DNA of 64,000 bases from Vesta saturnalis (GCA_036346205.1 JARFJB010001987.1:5169001-5233000); one strand, 5' to 3'. Shown: positions 47,001 through 59,329, counted from the stretch's first letter. Notes: generated by a model from the letters alone, not told the origin. Numbers and translations are program-made.

Positions 47001-48120
47001 GGTTGCCAAGCTAGCTACAATGGAAATGGGCGTGGTCGCATTACACTTACCACAAATCTACAACTCACAAAGCTCAGTCCGGGACAAATTGTCTCTAGGC
47101 GTCCCCACAATCTGAAATTTTGCTAAAACAAATAGTGTTAGGCGGGATGGCAAATTAACAACGCAACAATAACAAGAAACTATAGACTTAAAAGATAATC
47201 GTACTTGTTTTGGCTCAATAAAATTTAAATCTAATTCTTACGTATTACATTAATTAGTCCTTTTTCGGTGCGATAGTTGTAGTCCATATGATCTGCTTTC
47301 GTAATCCTTTTTAAATTCTTAGATGCGTTATGCAGAAAACACAAGAGGTAGCCGTTATTCGCCATACGCACTCGGCTGTAGTACTCCCTAACGCAGTATC
47401 TATGGTTTGTTCACTCGCGTAGTGGTAATGGGGCTCTTCAGCCTAACATCACATCACCTTATACTGTGATGGCTACTTCTATATTCACATTAAAGTTTTT
47501 ATTTGCTTTTATAGAATCAGTTTGGTATTGTTAACCATTGTACACATTCAATGTCAATCATGATCACCAATATTTAACTAAATATTACAAACATTTATGT
47601 CGGTCGGTCCCAGTTGAGTATTTCACGGGTTTCCTTGTCGCGTCGAAGGTTCGAACGTGGAAGAAGACGCTAAAGATGCGAAATAAACGTAGCCATCTTG
47701 AATTACTTTGTAAATTCACTAAAAACTTGCCGAAGAAATTAGCAATTGCAATTACATTCACACTGTAGATTAACCAGATTATCGCTTAACTTTCTATGCA
47801 AATCTCACATGTGTGCGAATCTTATTTCCGCACAATCTAACAAACTCCTTCACATTCTATCACTTCATTCTTGAACATTCATTAATTTACCATTATTGCA
47901 CCACATTACAAAATTTTTACAAACAAAAATGTGCATATATATTCCTTTCAACACGAAAATATTTCTACAGCATTCAAATATTCCTTCACATGATAACCAA
48001 TACCTCACTAAATTCCAATGACGTATCAAGTACACCAACTTACATTACGCATACAAAAAAATCCACAATTCAATGTGGATCTTGCTTTCAATATTTTTAT
48101 CACAACGACATTAAGCGCAA
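47001..48120. other. Stretch without a recognised gene
   Basis: Two open frames of 76 and 103 codons (47538-47768, 47813-48124) resemble no family and have AT-rich composition typical of chance frames. Confidence 0.45.
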
Positions 48121-49040
48121 TTGATATGTTTTGCCCAGTAAAACAAGTTTGTAAAAATAAACAAATGTATTAAATTGGTTTACTCATGATTTACGTACTC
48201 TTCGTAATAAACTATGTACACTCTTTGTCATTAAAAAAGCAACAAATGCGCGTGAAATTGTTGAACTGTGCAATAAAACTAAACTTAAATACAGAACATT
48301 AATTGTTAATGTTAAAAAATCGAAATCATGTCTTTTACGAAGAGCAATTTGTGCACCGAAAATGTAAATCTACTACTCTAGCGGTCTCTAAATGATTACA
48401 ATCAATATCGCATTCTTTTGATGAGAAACAATTAAATAGCGCAGTGTTCGTTGACCTTACAAAAGCGTTCAATTGTGTTAATCACAACATATTATTGAAC
48501 AAGTTAGAGTTTTATGGTGTGTGAGGAAATCTTACTTATCAGATAGAATCCAACTTGTTAAATTAAATGAGTGTGCATCATCTAAACTCTCAGTAAGACC
48601 GGGAGTGCCACAAGGTTCAGTTTGGGGCCTGCATTATTTTTGGTTTACATAAATGATTTACCTAGAAACATACCCGCTTCTCAATCTATTTTATTTGCTG
48701 ATGATACAATGTTTATTAACTTCGGTTATAATGCCGCAAACCAAACTAATATATGTCTCCAGCAGTCTTCAGAATAGTTCTCAGCAAACAACTTAAACGT
48801 GAATTCCAAAAAACACAAAAATTAACTTTTTCCTCATCTCAATATAGAAATAATGTAACTTCGATCAAATTTTTAGGAATTGAAATAGATAACAAGTTAA
48901 GTTGGAGAAGTCATAATGATTTTATTGCTACTAAATTAAACAGAACTGTGTATCAAATACGAAAACTAATTTTGTTAACGTCTCAAGAAACTGTAATAAA
49001 TTACTATTATGCATTCTCTGGCGTAATTATTCTAAATTAA
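48121..49040 (+). pseudogene. LINE reverse transcriptase fragment, another family
   Basis: Upstream text (WFTHDLRTLRNKLCTLFVIK, ELCNKTKLKYRTLI) is the region before the RT in LINE ORF2. The palm shows VFVDLTKAFNCVNHNILLNK, where AFD has become AFN, then VPQGSV and LFADDTMFINF with an intact FADD, each in a different frame. The last frame (48753-49040) has KTQKLTFSSSQYRNNVTSIK and FLGIEIDNKLSWRSHNDFIA. It is truncated after the thumb, with internal deletions between the pre-RT and palm parts. It is inactive and distinct from the LINE at 44108. Confidence 0.82.
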
Positions 49041-49169
49041 TAACCTCAGTTGAATAGACAAGGCTTTCTATATCCAGTGGATTCAGGTACGGTCATCGCG
49101 CTGGTTAGGCTATCGGTCCATACCGGGCTATCCATCTTTCTGGATAATTGTAATCTACCCAATTTCCTA

Positions 49170-49560
49170 CTCATAGACTGGAATGAATTGATGCTACATC
49201 GTGCTGAAAATAATGCCTTTGCGTACATCTAGCGCTACATCATTCATCAAGTCAGAAAGTTTATTTTCTAATAAACGTAGGTATCGGTCAGCATTAAGTA
49301 GAGCTGGTATCTCAATAGGGCCACTTAATTGATTTCCAACAATACCAGTGCTTAAATTGATAGGAAACCTATTTTGAAAATTGCTTCGTTTAACCATATG
49401 AGGGTTGGCGTCCGTTAAATAATGTGTATTACAACATTAAACATTCTGTTTCTAGTACACGTTACTTCATCAGACCACAAAATACTCACTGAATTATTTA
49501 AAATCCATTGAATAAAATGAATTCCTCTAGTTTCAAGGCTTGGGCTATTTGGCAGTGTAA
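49170..49560 (-). pseudogene. Mariner transposase remnant
   Basis: The frame 49397-49194 has NFQNRFPINLSTGIVGNQLS and LLNADRYLRLLENKLSDLMN, then DVALDVRKGIIF. This is the inter-Asp part of a DUF4817-group mariner core, ending just before the second Asp. Upstream sequence to about 49560 retains weak traces of the first Asp region. It is a dead fragment. Confidence 0.7.
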
Positions 49561-49794
49561 CGAATAAAGTCGTTCCAAACTAAAATGAACTATTTTTATT
49601 ATTTTAGTAGGGGGATCTTACATTTTCTGCAATTACCTTTGAAATGGGTATATTCGTTATTGTAGTAAGCAATCATAAGCTTAACTGTGGACTTTGTTCA
49701 ACTTCTTGAAGGGAATTTTCATAGTTGACTCTCATGGCCGTCCTTGTCCCATCACGCATTGAAAGGATCAATTTTCTATTGAGTCTTTGTGCAC
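49561..49794. other. Short gap, no gene recognised
   Basis: This lies between the mariner and LINE fragments, with no visible signature. Confidence 0.4.
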
Positions 49795-50110
49795 TAATAA
49801 AAACGACAGCGACTTCTGAGGGGCCGGGGTGATCGGCACACCGCAACCGCCTCCCACATCGCATTCAAAACCCTCCTGAACTTTTTCAACTGGGCGAACT
49901 GGAGTCTCCGCCAAACCCACCAAAATCCAATCAATTCTCGCCCGGCATCCTAACCACACAGAAGATAAGTTTTCAAATCTAGCCGACAGCAATGTTTTCC
50001 TTACCCTAAACCACGAAAGACTCCAACACAAAGTCACCTACTTAGGAATATTCTTCACAAGACCCCTTAATTGGCTCACCGATTTACAAAGAAAACTCTA
50101 CACAGGATAA
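49795..50110 (+). pseudogene. LINE reverse transcriptase thumb fragment
   Basis: Combining frames, IAFKTLLNFFNWANWSLR is followed by a proline/asparagine linker and then HERLQHKVTYLGIFFTRPLN and WLTDLQRK. The VTYLGI-F-R-LNW block is a hallmark just after the FADD box in Jockey-type reverse transcriptases. Only about 100 codons are left and they are split by frameshifts. Confidence 0.65.
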
Positions 50111-52416
50111 GAAACCGAGTAAACCTACCGTCATGCTGACGATGTGTGTAATGTTTTAGAAAAAAAACGAGTTTTCACATTAATAAATAGTTATTTGAGG
50201 TTGATACGATTTAAATATGATTATTGGAAGGCTCCATCTCGGCGACTGTTGTCGAGCCTGAAATTCAACATTTTGTTTGTTAAAATATTTTTTTTTTTAT
50301 ATTTTTAAATTGAATATAGAACCAACTGTAACGCAGTATTGAGTTTAAGTGAATCCTTGGCTGTGTAGGGACGGCCTTGGAATTTTCCTACAGCATAGGC
50401 CAACTGCTTTTCGACTAATCAAAGGGGTGCGTTGAGGAGAATGAGTGGACGAGAGTATGGTGGGTGTGGGTTTATCATGTAATTTACAAACCGGTTTTCC
50501 TCGGTTACGAGAGTCGTGAGTAGTAGAAGTGTAATTTTGGGTATATGGTTGTCATGTGAAATATGACGTAAAGCGGGTATTGTCGTGAAAATCTAAATTA
50601 CTTAAGTTTATGTTCCTATTTAAGAATAGGGCAGGGCCATCGTGGCTTTTTTGGATTGGTTATACGTATGTTTGGAGACATAGGTGTGTAGCTCATTTTA
50701 GGTTCGTCTCACATGGTGAGATATCATCGGTTGTTTTAGGATGCAGGGGTATTATTCGCCGCAGATTGTTTGAAATCTTTTTTTTTTGGTTAATTTTGGT
50801 ACAGGCATATATATGTGGATATATGTAACGCATATTTATTTTGAGTTCATTTTAGTATAGTAAGATTACTGTAGTTTAGACCGCTTTAGTTACGGACGAT
50901 ATGTTTAGTTTTTCTGGGTTTTGGGTAACATTAGGTTAGTTTAGACCGCTTTAGTTACGGACGATATGTTTAGTTTTTCTGGGTTTTGGGTAACATTAGG
51001 TTAGTTATTTACCTTTGGTAGGATTAGTTAGTTTAGGGCAGTTTTGGGGAGTCTGACTGTATTGCTTTGTTGATGATTGCGATACTTGTTTAACGAGTGT
51101 GATACGTTATTGAATTGACGACTAGAAATATACATACTGATTTGTGACTTGTTCTTTTGAACTATCGGATTTGACTTTACCAATTTTGGTTTTGGGCGAA
51201 TCTGTTATTTTGGTATGAATGATGTCGAAAACCAGGGCGCGGGCGTTGGGCTGGAAAGTAGCCACGTGGGACACAACTATGGACCTCCCAACGTCAACGG
51301 GTTTAGTCCCCCGCGTGTCTGAGTGAAAGTGGCGTAGGTGGTAGTTGGTGGGGTTGACCCCTCACCAACTGCGTAGCGACAGCTCGTTTTCCTTAAAGTT
51401 TAACCTCGCTTCGGCGGTGGCGATCGATTTTATAGTTTACGCCGGTCCCCATGGTCTTGGATCGCTGCTCGGCCAGGCCATGCCAGGGTGTGGTTGCTGC
51501 CCATACTGTTTTAGGTTCGGGGCCTTATAGTCCTCGACTGTACCGTAGTGGCGGTGAGGCGGCACAGTTATGTTTGTAATTATCTCCTTTTTGTGATGGA
51601 GAATGGAGCTTATCCATTCTCTACCACACACCGTTAGTGGTGGCTCTGGAACGTGTGTCTTGGGGGCAGCGTATTTTTGAGTATGTTGCATGGTTGAAAT
51701 GCAAGTTATGCAATATTGGTTGAAGGGTTCAAATAAATTCAGTACTGTTTATATCAACGCTAGAGATAGGGTAGTGTTCATTAACTTCGATAACAAATAT
51801 CATATGTAAACGTTGTATTTTGGCATATTTAAATATATAAAAATATAAACTACGCGTCTGTTGGTGGTTTAAATTGAATTATGATTACATTGATATATTT
51901 TATTTGAATATGACGTAACACCTAAACAGTTTTAATTTAGGATTCAAAACGATATTAAAAAAGGCAAAATGAAGTTTTAAGAAAAATTTGAAGTAATGTT
52001 TTTAGTAAAATAAAAATTTAACATTCATTTCTTGCAATGACGATTCTACACTATCTATGTGCGACTTTGTAGTAGTTTCAAGGGCGACAAATTGAGGCTC
52101 CACTTATCAGTTAAATTAACGTAAATTTGCCAAAATTTGCAAACAATTTGAGAAAATTAGCTAACAATGGGAAGGGCATATTGTGAGAAATAAGGATTGC
52201 ACATTTGTTTCACATAAACACATTGCGCCGATTTGAATTTAGGAAATATAAAATTTTGTGTATATTGCGCATTATAAATAAAAGATAAATTTTAAGAAAA
52301 ATGAACCGGGCCGTCTTTATAATTCAATTTACGAATTTCCATTGGTTAAATAAATTATCCCTTCCAGTTTAGGGATGAGAAGTTATAAATATAGGTACAA
52401 AATTAGGAAGGAGAGA
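50111..52416. other. Non-coding stretch with a GC-rich patch
   Basis: The only structured parts are a 65-bp tandem duplication (50872-51001) and a GC-rich patch (about 51210-51700). The patch could be an orphan LINE leader or an old promoter-like region. No readable protein was found in the patch. Confidence 0.45.
50872..51001. repeat. Identical 65-bp tandem duplication
   Basis: Bases 50872-50936 and 50937-51001 are identical by direct reading. They contain GACCGCTTTAGTTACGGACG and TTTCTGGGTTTTGGGTAAC. The lack of any difference suggests a recent duplication. Confidence 0.95.
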
Positions 52417-52659
52417 CCGAGCTGGTAGCGTAATGGTGACACGACCTGCTTAGCATTCGGGAGGTAATGGGTTCGATTCCCGTTACCGTCTACCTTGTAT
52501 GAGATTTTTTCAGAGGGTTTTCCTCATACACATGTAGCGGCATGGTCACTGCGTATATGCACACCATGTGCGGCTATTTAGGCGAGTGCTGGGGTAGTAT
52601 TTTCCCCCTCAGAACCCTAACTATTCCTTCCGATCCTATCCTGACCATACCCATCCTTA
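52417..52659 (+). mobile_element. tRNA-derived SINE copy 1, 5' part
   Basis: The head carries an RNA polymerase III A box TAGCGTAATGG and a B box GGTTCGATTCC at tRNA-like spacing. A tRNA-unrelated body follows with CATGTAGCGGCATGGTCAC and CTTCCGATCCTATCCTGACC. The same body occurs in reverse at 62074-62342. Copy 1 is cut at 52659 by a hAT with the target duplication CATCCTTA, and the SINE resumes at 58637. It would be transcribed by Pol III and copied by a LINE in trans. Confidence 0.93.
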
Positions 52660-52883
52660 CAGGCCCGGATCGAATAATTTTGGCTCCTGGGGCAATGTTA
52701 TAAAGTGGCGCCCACATTACCTACATTATAAAATGAAAATAGAGTTTTCTGTCTGGATTGCAAAATAAATACACGATACATTGAATTTAAATTCAAACAC
52801 ATACGTACATAAAAATTAGTAACAAAAGTAAAGAGTTAGAGTTACAAAACAATATTACACCAATAATTAAAACAAAATCTTAC

Positions 52884-55800
52884 CTAAAACATTTTTCTAG
52901 CTTTCTTTTCTGAAAACTTGTTGATGATACCTTTACAGTCAATAGTAGTATATGTTTCTTTTTCTATCGATATCATTGCTAAATTAGATAGACGATCTTG
53001 AGTCATAGTACTGCGTAAATAGTTTTTGATCAGCTTCAATTTAGAAAAACTACGTTCTCCTGAAACGACGGATACCGCTAAAGTTACTAAAATTTTTAAA
53101 CTTATTATTAAATTTGGCACAAACGTTAGTAAATCTTGAACCAATAAATAGTTAATACTTGAATTGGCGTTTTAACATTTTCTGGAACTGACAGAACAGC
53201 AATTTCTTCTGAGAGCTCAACCCCGTCTATGTTTGTATTTTGGACATCCGTAAGATGCTTTTCTATGTCCAAACAATAGTTTAAAATTTGGAGTTTTGTC
53301 ATTTTTTTTAAGTACTGAAAGTTGTATAGAAAGCAGAAAATATCAGAATGGTTTGTTAATAACAGAAAACGATCGTCTATGGATGACAGAACTGCATGGA
53401 TAGTAAGAAAATAAAATCCAATTTTAAATTTTTCTATAGGATCCGTTATTGTTGTATCTGATGATTCATATTCAAATAATTTCCTTTTCATTCTACTACG
53501 CAAAGAAGTAGGAAATGTTGCTTCCACTCCAAGGTCATTAGCAATTTGAGTACCTACCTCAAGGAATTCAGAAAATTTTTCATCGTTACGCCTCTTTGAC
53601 AAATCATCTTTGAGGTTTTGTAATAATCTAAAGACATTCGACTAGATCAAGCTCAGGATTTTGCAAAATCTTTTTTTAAGTGTCATACCATATTATCATG
53701 CTTCAAATAAATTTAAATGAAACTATCTTAGCGAATAATGATGATGCTGTGTGTAGCGTAGGTGCATCTTTAGTAGAATCATCGGGCAACTCATTTAAAG
53801 CAGTGTTGATATTTTCCAGTTGAAAACGTAATGTTTTAAGTGCATTAATACGAGAAGACCAAGGAGTTGCACACATAGGTTTTAAAGTTAAATTCGTTAC
53901 GTGTCTTGTTAATATATTCCATCTGACTATTGAAGAAGAAAAAAATACATAAATTTCCTGTATCGTACTGAAACATGATACACCTTCAATGGAAGAGGAA
54001 ACTGCATCATTAATTATTAAATTTAAAGAATAATTTGCACTAGGAACAAAAAATGCTCGCGGATTTAATTGAAGAATACGTGCTTGAACTCTAGAATTTT
54101 TTCCACGGATATTAGCGCCGTTATGGTAGCCTTGGCCTCTAAGATCGTACAGAGGTAGATTTAAAGTATCCAATTTTTCTAATACGCTTTCTGTTAAACC
54201 AGATCCGGTAGTCTCGTTAACAGGAAGGAATCCTAGAAAATGTTCCCGCGGTTCAAATTTGTTTGTTTGTTCATTATTGTGACAGAATCTTATTATTATG
54301 GTAAGCTGTTCAATAGACTTTTATCGGGAGTACAATCTAAAATTATACTGTAGTATTTTGCTCTCCTTGCCAGTTTTAGAATTTGAATCTGAACTGAATA
54401 TGCTAGGTCGTCGATTAATTCGTTTTGAATATCTTTGCTTAGATAATGAACATGTGTTTCTTCATTTTTAATTCTACGTATATGTTGTAACAACCCATTT
54501 TGAGTTGTATTAAAATATACCGTAATTTATGTTCTTCGTTCATTTTTTGCGCACCTTTTTTCGCGCAACGCTATATCACCTGATATCTAAGCTTCCTTTC
54601 GAGATTAATTGATGAACTTTATGTTGATTAGGAAGCCATTTTTGGGTTTCCACCTAAATTTTGTGAAAAGTGCCATTGATTTAATGATAAGATACATTTA
54701 ACTCGTCTTATATTAAAATTTAAAACATTTGGTTTTTGCAGGCACCTTTTTTTTTTACTTTTATTACTGTTAATTGCACATTTAATTCTACTTTTACGTA
54801 CGCTTTCATTTTGTGATTGCGTTTTATTTAATGCAGATCTAAAATTAGATTCGATTTTTTATTTGGACTTTCGAGAGAATGCAATCAACATTGGATTATT
54901 CAAAATTTCATGAAGATAAATTTATAAGAAGTAAAATTCAACTTTGGTATGGTTTACAACGTACAGCATTGTTATTACGAGATATTGCGCAATATTGGTG
55001 CAAAGATTACATCACCTTTGGTTGTTATAATCGTTTAGATACCAGATGTTATTAAAAAGTTGTGTACAAAAATTTTACGAGCAGGTATTTATATTCTAAT
55101 AATTTAGTAATTTAAGGTTATTACAACTAATTTTAAGATATATTTTATATAATTTTAACTTTAAATATTTAATAAACATAGTTGGTATATTTTTATTTTG
55201 ACATTTTGTTGAATTTGTTTTTATTGTATCCTCAGTTTAGTTATTCCGAGCGTAATCAAAAAATAACTTGGCGTCCGAGATAATTTTTATTACTGTTACA
55301 TTGCAGTTACTATATTGATGTTAAGTGGAAATAATCAAGCAGAAATTTGTGGTAATTAAGCAAATCAAAAGATTGAACCGGCCTACTTTAATCTTCGGAC
55401 TGGGACAACGGCATTATCTTTTATTGAGTGTTTTGGGACCTCTGGTTAGTTTAAAGATTTGTTTTAAGAACATTTACACATATTTATTTATTATTAAATT
55501 TTTTAAACCACTACATTATGCCTGGCACCATTACGCCACATTTATAATGTTCCTTAATAAAAGGGTCAAATTTGCGGAAAAGTTCAATAAGTTTTAAGAA
55601 GTTTCCATTATTATCAGTAAAAATCTTATCAGAATGGCCTCTAAAAGCTAAATTTTGAGATGCCAAATATTAAACCACTGATATTAATCTTTCTAAAGCA
55701 TTAGTCCAGTGTAAATTTTCTGCGTTAATAGTTTGGTTAACATTTAATGTTATGCTTAATTCTTTCTAAGTTAGGAAGTTTTTTAAATGTTAGACACTTT

Positions 55801-56045
55801 TTTCGTGCACGTCTAAAGTACGACCTAAATGTTTCCAATCAGAGTTTCCAGTACAGCCCAACTAGACTTATGTGACGAAAATAATTTGCAAGAAAAACAA
55901 AATACAGCATTTTGTTTCAATTAATAAATAAGCCACGATCGTTTAATTATTTCACCGTTTGTCAAAACTCTGTTGTAAAATTTCACTAAAAATCGACGCC
56001 CAGATGTTTGAGGAAATAAATGTTCATCGTGCACCTGTACGGGTT
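52884..56045 (-). pseudogene. ZMYM1-type hAT transposase, main part, broken
   Basis: Past the LINE the text resumes FPQTSGRRFLVKFYNRVLTN, GEIIKRSWLIY and NAVFCFSCKLFSS, the TTF-type zinc finger. SDWKHLGRTLDVHEKSV follows. After an extra 1.06-kb block come HYLSKDIQNELIDDLA and KYYSIILDCTPDKS with the first catalytic Asp. The second Asp block reads GQGYHNGANIRGKNS where relatives have YDN, so it is His. The C-terminal hAT dimerisation region has SVVSGERSFSKLKLIKNYLR and the catalytic Glu. Frames break at about 53130, 53600-53700, 54175-54300 and repeatedly around 55550-55900. It is inactive. Confidence 0.87.
54486..55548. other. Extra block of about 1.06 kb inside the hAT transposase
   Basis: Relatives run directly from DPFIKEH to a R-x-x-N block. 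Here the two halves are separated by AT-rich sequence without a readable protein. Edges are at about TGTTGTAACAACCC and CACATTTATAATG. It may be another non-autonomous insertion; no target duplication was confirmed. Confidence 0.5.
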
Positions 56046-56053
56046 CATTTTTT

Positions 56054-57679
56054 CATTCAGGGGCAGATGCCCCCTATACCTCATCGGACCTTGCTTCATT
56101 CAGGGCATAGTATATAAATGTCATTTCATTCCTACCTAACTTAAGATATGTAACAACAAATAGGCATATAACTACAAGATATAAATATTTCATATAACTC
56201 AACACAGCACGATGTTCGGCCTCTTGTGCCTCGTCTGGTCGTTGGCGTCGTAGTTCCATAATTCCGCGATGACGGGATTTGGATGGGCCGGTCGTACCAT
56301 CTCCTGTTTGGCTGCGGCGGTTCTCATGAAGTCCATTAGTGTGGCTATCTTGAGGTCCATGTGGAGTCGGTCGTTCCTGACGTACCAGGGAGCGTCGGTG
56401 ATGATTCGGAGAAACTTGCTCTGGATGGTCTGAAGGCGCTTGATGTCCGAGGGAGCGGCGTATGCCCACGCTTCTCAGGCGTAGCTCAGCATCGGGCGGA
56501 TGATTGACTTGTAGATCAGCATCTTGTCGTCGGTCGTTAGGACGCTGTTCAGCCCCATGGGCGGATACATCTTCTTGATGATGCCGTAGGCCTTGGCTCT
56601 TCTATCTGCGACGTGCTGGTTCCATCGGAGCTTCCTGTACATGAGGAGTCCCAGGTACTTCACGTAATCCCTCCATGGGTTGTCTTGGCCGAACATGGAG
56701 ATGTTCCTCGTGGGCCTCATGTATTTTCGGATGAACAGAGCTGCGGTGCTTTTTTCGGGGTTGATTCCGATTCGCCATTTGGAGTACCAACCTTCCAGGT
56801 CGTCCGCTGCTCGTTGTAGGATCTTTTCCGCCTGTTGCTTGCTGTGTGACTAGGCGAGGACTGCGGTGTCGTCCGCGTAGGTGGCTAGAGTGGTTCCTTC
56901 GGTCTTCGACAAATCTGAAACATACAGATTGAAAAGCGTAGGGGCGAGTATCGTACCTTGAGGGACTCCCGCGGTGGTTTTCCTGGTAAGCGACCTGCAG
57001 TGGGGTAATTTCGTCCTGAACCATCGACTGGTGAGGCAGAACCGAATCATCTTCACCATGGGTAGCGAGATCCCGCGTTCCAGCATCTTGAAGAGGAGTC
57101 CGTGATGCCAAACCTTGTCGAAGGTCTTGGAGATATCCAGAAACATCCCTCCGGTGAACTTCTTCCAGTTGAATCCACGCACGATGAATTCCACGACTCA
57201 GAGCGCTTGTTGCGGGGTCGAGTGGCGAGGACGGAAGGCGAACTGCTCGTCGGGAAGGATTTCTTCCTGCAGTCGGGTGTGGACAATCTTCTCCAGTAGT
57301 TTTCCCATCGTTGGTAGTAGGCTGATCGGGCGGTAGTTTTGAAGGTGGCTGTTTCTTTCCGGGCTTCGGGATCATCACGGTGTCCGCTACTTTCCATCTG
57401 GTTGAGAAGTGCCTGAGCCTCAGCGCCGCGTTGTAGATGGCCGTGAGGTATGCGATGCCTTTCGGTGGGAGGAGCTTCAGAGCCTTGTTCGGGATGGAGT
57501 CCGGTCCTGGGGCTTTCCTGGGCTTCAGCTTCTTGACGATGCCTTGGACTTCTATAGGCGTCGTGGGTTGGATGTTGTCCTCGGTGTCCTCTGCTAGGCT
57601 GGCCCTGACGGCGCGATGGACTGCAGCGGTTGTATCGGGCGGCATTGAAGTTCGTCCGTTCCTTCCGTGAAGTGGTGTC
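56054..57679 (-). mobile_element. Jockey-type LINE fragment inserted in the hAT
   Basis: The insertion is bounded by the direct repeat CATTTTTT (56046-56053 and 57680-57687), consistent with a target duplication. The LINE is 5'-truncated within the reverse transcriptase and its 3' end is at the left. It is GC-rich compared with the hAT around it. Confidence 0.88.
56194..57665 (-). pseudogene. Jockey-type reverse transcriptase, frameshifted
   Basis: Frame 57645-57340 has IVKKLKPRKAPGPDSIPNKA and RWKVADTVMIPKPGKK. After a shift, 57194-56850 carries GGMFLDISKTFDKVWHHGLL (first catalytic Asp), TAGVPQGTILAPTLFNLY and LATYADDTAVLA, so the YADD box is intact. A stop follows at 56847-56849 (SHSK in the next codons). 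Frame 56720-56475 gives YVKYLGLLMYRKLRWNQHVA and KSIIRPMLSYA; another stop precedes EAWAYAAPS and SKFLRIITDAPWYVRNDRLH. The catalytic core is preserved but interrupted. It belongs to a different LINE family from those at 26.7 and 40.9 kb. Confidence 0.9.
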
Positions 57680-57687
57680 CATTTTTT

Positions 57688-57890
57688 ACTATTACTTTTC
57701 TATTTATATTAGTCAAAAGGTCTGGCCAAAACTCAGGATCATCTAACACGTTTGTACTATTTGTACTATCACTAAAGTCTACTTTTATAGTTTCACGTAC
57801 ATTTTCGGGTTCGGTAGTTTTTGAAATCTCGTCAAAACTTGATATTCCTTGATTTACTATAATCGGATTCTTTAGAGTTTGAGAATGCAA
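57688..57890 (-). pseudogene. ZMYM1-type hAT transposase, N-terminal piece
   Basis: The frame has IVNQGISSFDEISKTTEPEN and DPEFWPDLLTNINRKVIVKN. The D-P-x-x-WP-x-L block with R-x-x-IVKNG marks the segment ahead of the TTF-type zinc finger in ZMYM1-like transposases. The frame is cut at the LINE insertion (57680-57687 target duplication). The open frame that continues beyond this point reads into LINE sequence and is not a real fusion. Confidence 0.82.
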
Positions 57891-58628
57891 TAATTTTAAT
57901 TTTTTTTTTGCTTTTCTCTTACCGCCTGCTTAGCGATCTTTTCCTTTTTATTCTCCCATCCACTTAGTTTTCTTTTAAGTACAGCTGACATTCTCAAAAA
58001 GTCTATGCAATAAAATGTTTTTGCAGAGTCTAATTAAAAGCAAAAAAAATTACAACGACTTACCTTAAATATTCAAATACAATATCAAACTAGCACTTTC
58101 AATAACTATTTTCAGCAAGTTACAGGAACACTTTAGGAACTGTTTAAAAGTTGTAAGAAATAGCGAACGCTTCAAATGACATACGGTTTTTAAGTGAGAC
58201 TGTGAGATTAAATTTGCAAACATTGCGAATAATGCAAGAATGCAACTTTTCTTTTATTGCTGACCGCTAAAGGAACGTCATACATAAACAATAAAAAAGA
58301 TTTTAAAGTATTCTATAATCCTTATTGTTAAATTTGTATTTGAGTATTTTTCAATGAACACTTGTCGGCATAAAACTGTCATTGCTTTGTAAACGTATGA
58401 GTTGGTTTTGGCAAATGTAATAAAACGTAAAAGAAGGTCTTTTTACCAAGTAAGATTATGTAAATGTAAATAACGAAAAAAACTTGCAAACCACGTTTTT
58501 ACTATTACTACTTTTTTTCGCCAGTTTACTTTTGCATTACGAATCATAAAAATAAAAAATTAATTTTTTTGTGATTAGTTGGCGCCTGGGGCAATTGTCC
58601 ATATTGCCCACCTCTAACGCTGGGCCTG

Positions 58629-58722
58629 CATCCTTAATCCCACCATGCATATATTCGTAATGTATGTATGACTGCTGGGAATCCATGATTGTGGCTGAAG
58701 GAGCTCGGAAAGCTGCCTTAAA
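58629..58722 (+). mobile_element. tRNA-derived SINE copy 1, 3' part
   Basis: After the duplicated CATCCTTA the SINE continues with ATCCCACCATGCATATATTC, then GTAATGTATGTATG and CTGGGAATCCATGATTGTGG, up to about GAAGGAGCTCGG. Copy 2 has the same order. Beyond this the two copies differ, so the 3' end is approximate. Confidence 0.88.
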
Positions 58723-59329
58723 ATACAGTCGCAGCTTATGTAAATTTTCAATGTGCAAGTAGTGACATTGAAAACCAGGTGCGGCCATTTTGTAAAATAA
58801 TTACAAATTAAAAATTATCGTGTTATTAATATAAAGTTACAAAGCCATTTAATTTACGAAAAAGTTCAACAACAATTAGTTGTAAATGGAAGGCTTAAAG
58901 ATTGTTAATATAATGACAATAACAATTAAAAAATTAACATTACATTAGAAGGCAATTGGTTTAAATAATTACATCTTAAATTGGGATTATAAATGTAATT
59001 GATGTAATTTTAAAATAAAATAAACTCTAATTTGGTCTGTCAAGAGACCAATGAAGAATTGGTAACAGAAGAACGGAAATGCACGTTATTGGTATATATC
59101 GTAGTGGAGGACTATTATCGATAATGGACTAGATATATTCATCGATAAAAGGTATTCATATTGTATTCTATAGTTATATTGTATGAAGGATTAAAAGGTT
59201 GCGTCCTGAAGAAGTAATTATAATTTTCTCCTTACCTTTAATAATTAAGTAAACCAAATAAGTTACAAAATTTGAAGCAGAACTCGACCATTTAATCCAC
59301 TTGTGTATATAGGTATGTTGTCTTCATAG
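58723..59329. other. AT-rich stretch between the two SINE nests
   Basis: No gene was recognised. A 22-base segment at 59247-59268 recurs identically at 62775-62796, on the other side of the second nest. Confidence 0.5.

Larger units (their letters stand above)
52660..58628 (-). mobile_element. ZMYM1-type hAT element inserted in SINE copy 1
   Basis: The ends are CAGGCCC (52660-52666) and GGGCCTG (58622-58628), flanked by the perfect 8-bp duplication CATCCTTA (52652-52659 and 58629-58636). GGC(T/G)CCTGGGGCAAT occurs in the same orientation near both ends. Total size is 5969 bp, including a 1.6-kb LINE and a further unexplained block of about 1.06 kb. The transposase is on the minus strand and decayed. 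Confidence 0.95.

Noticed and set aside
47538..48124. Two plus-strand frames of 76 and 103 codons
   Set aside because: The text is low-complexity and matches no family. It lies between LINE fragments.
52417..52495. Possible functional tRNA gene
   Set aside because: A and B boxes are present, but the cloverleaf ends do not pair. The block continues into a SINE body that recurs at 62074-62342.
57594..57890. 98-codon frame that looks like a host or fusion protein
   Set aside because: Its first part is hAT transposase and its last part runs across the target duplication into LINE sequence.
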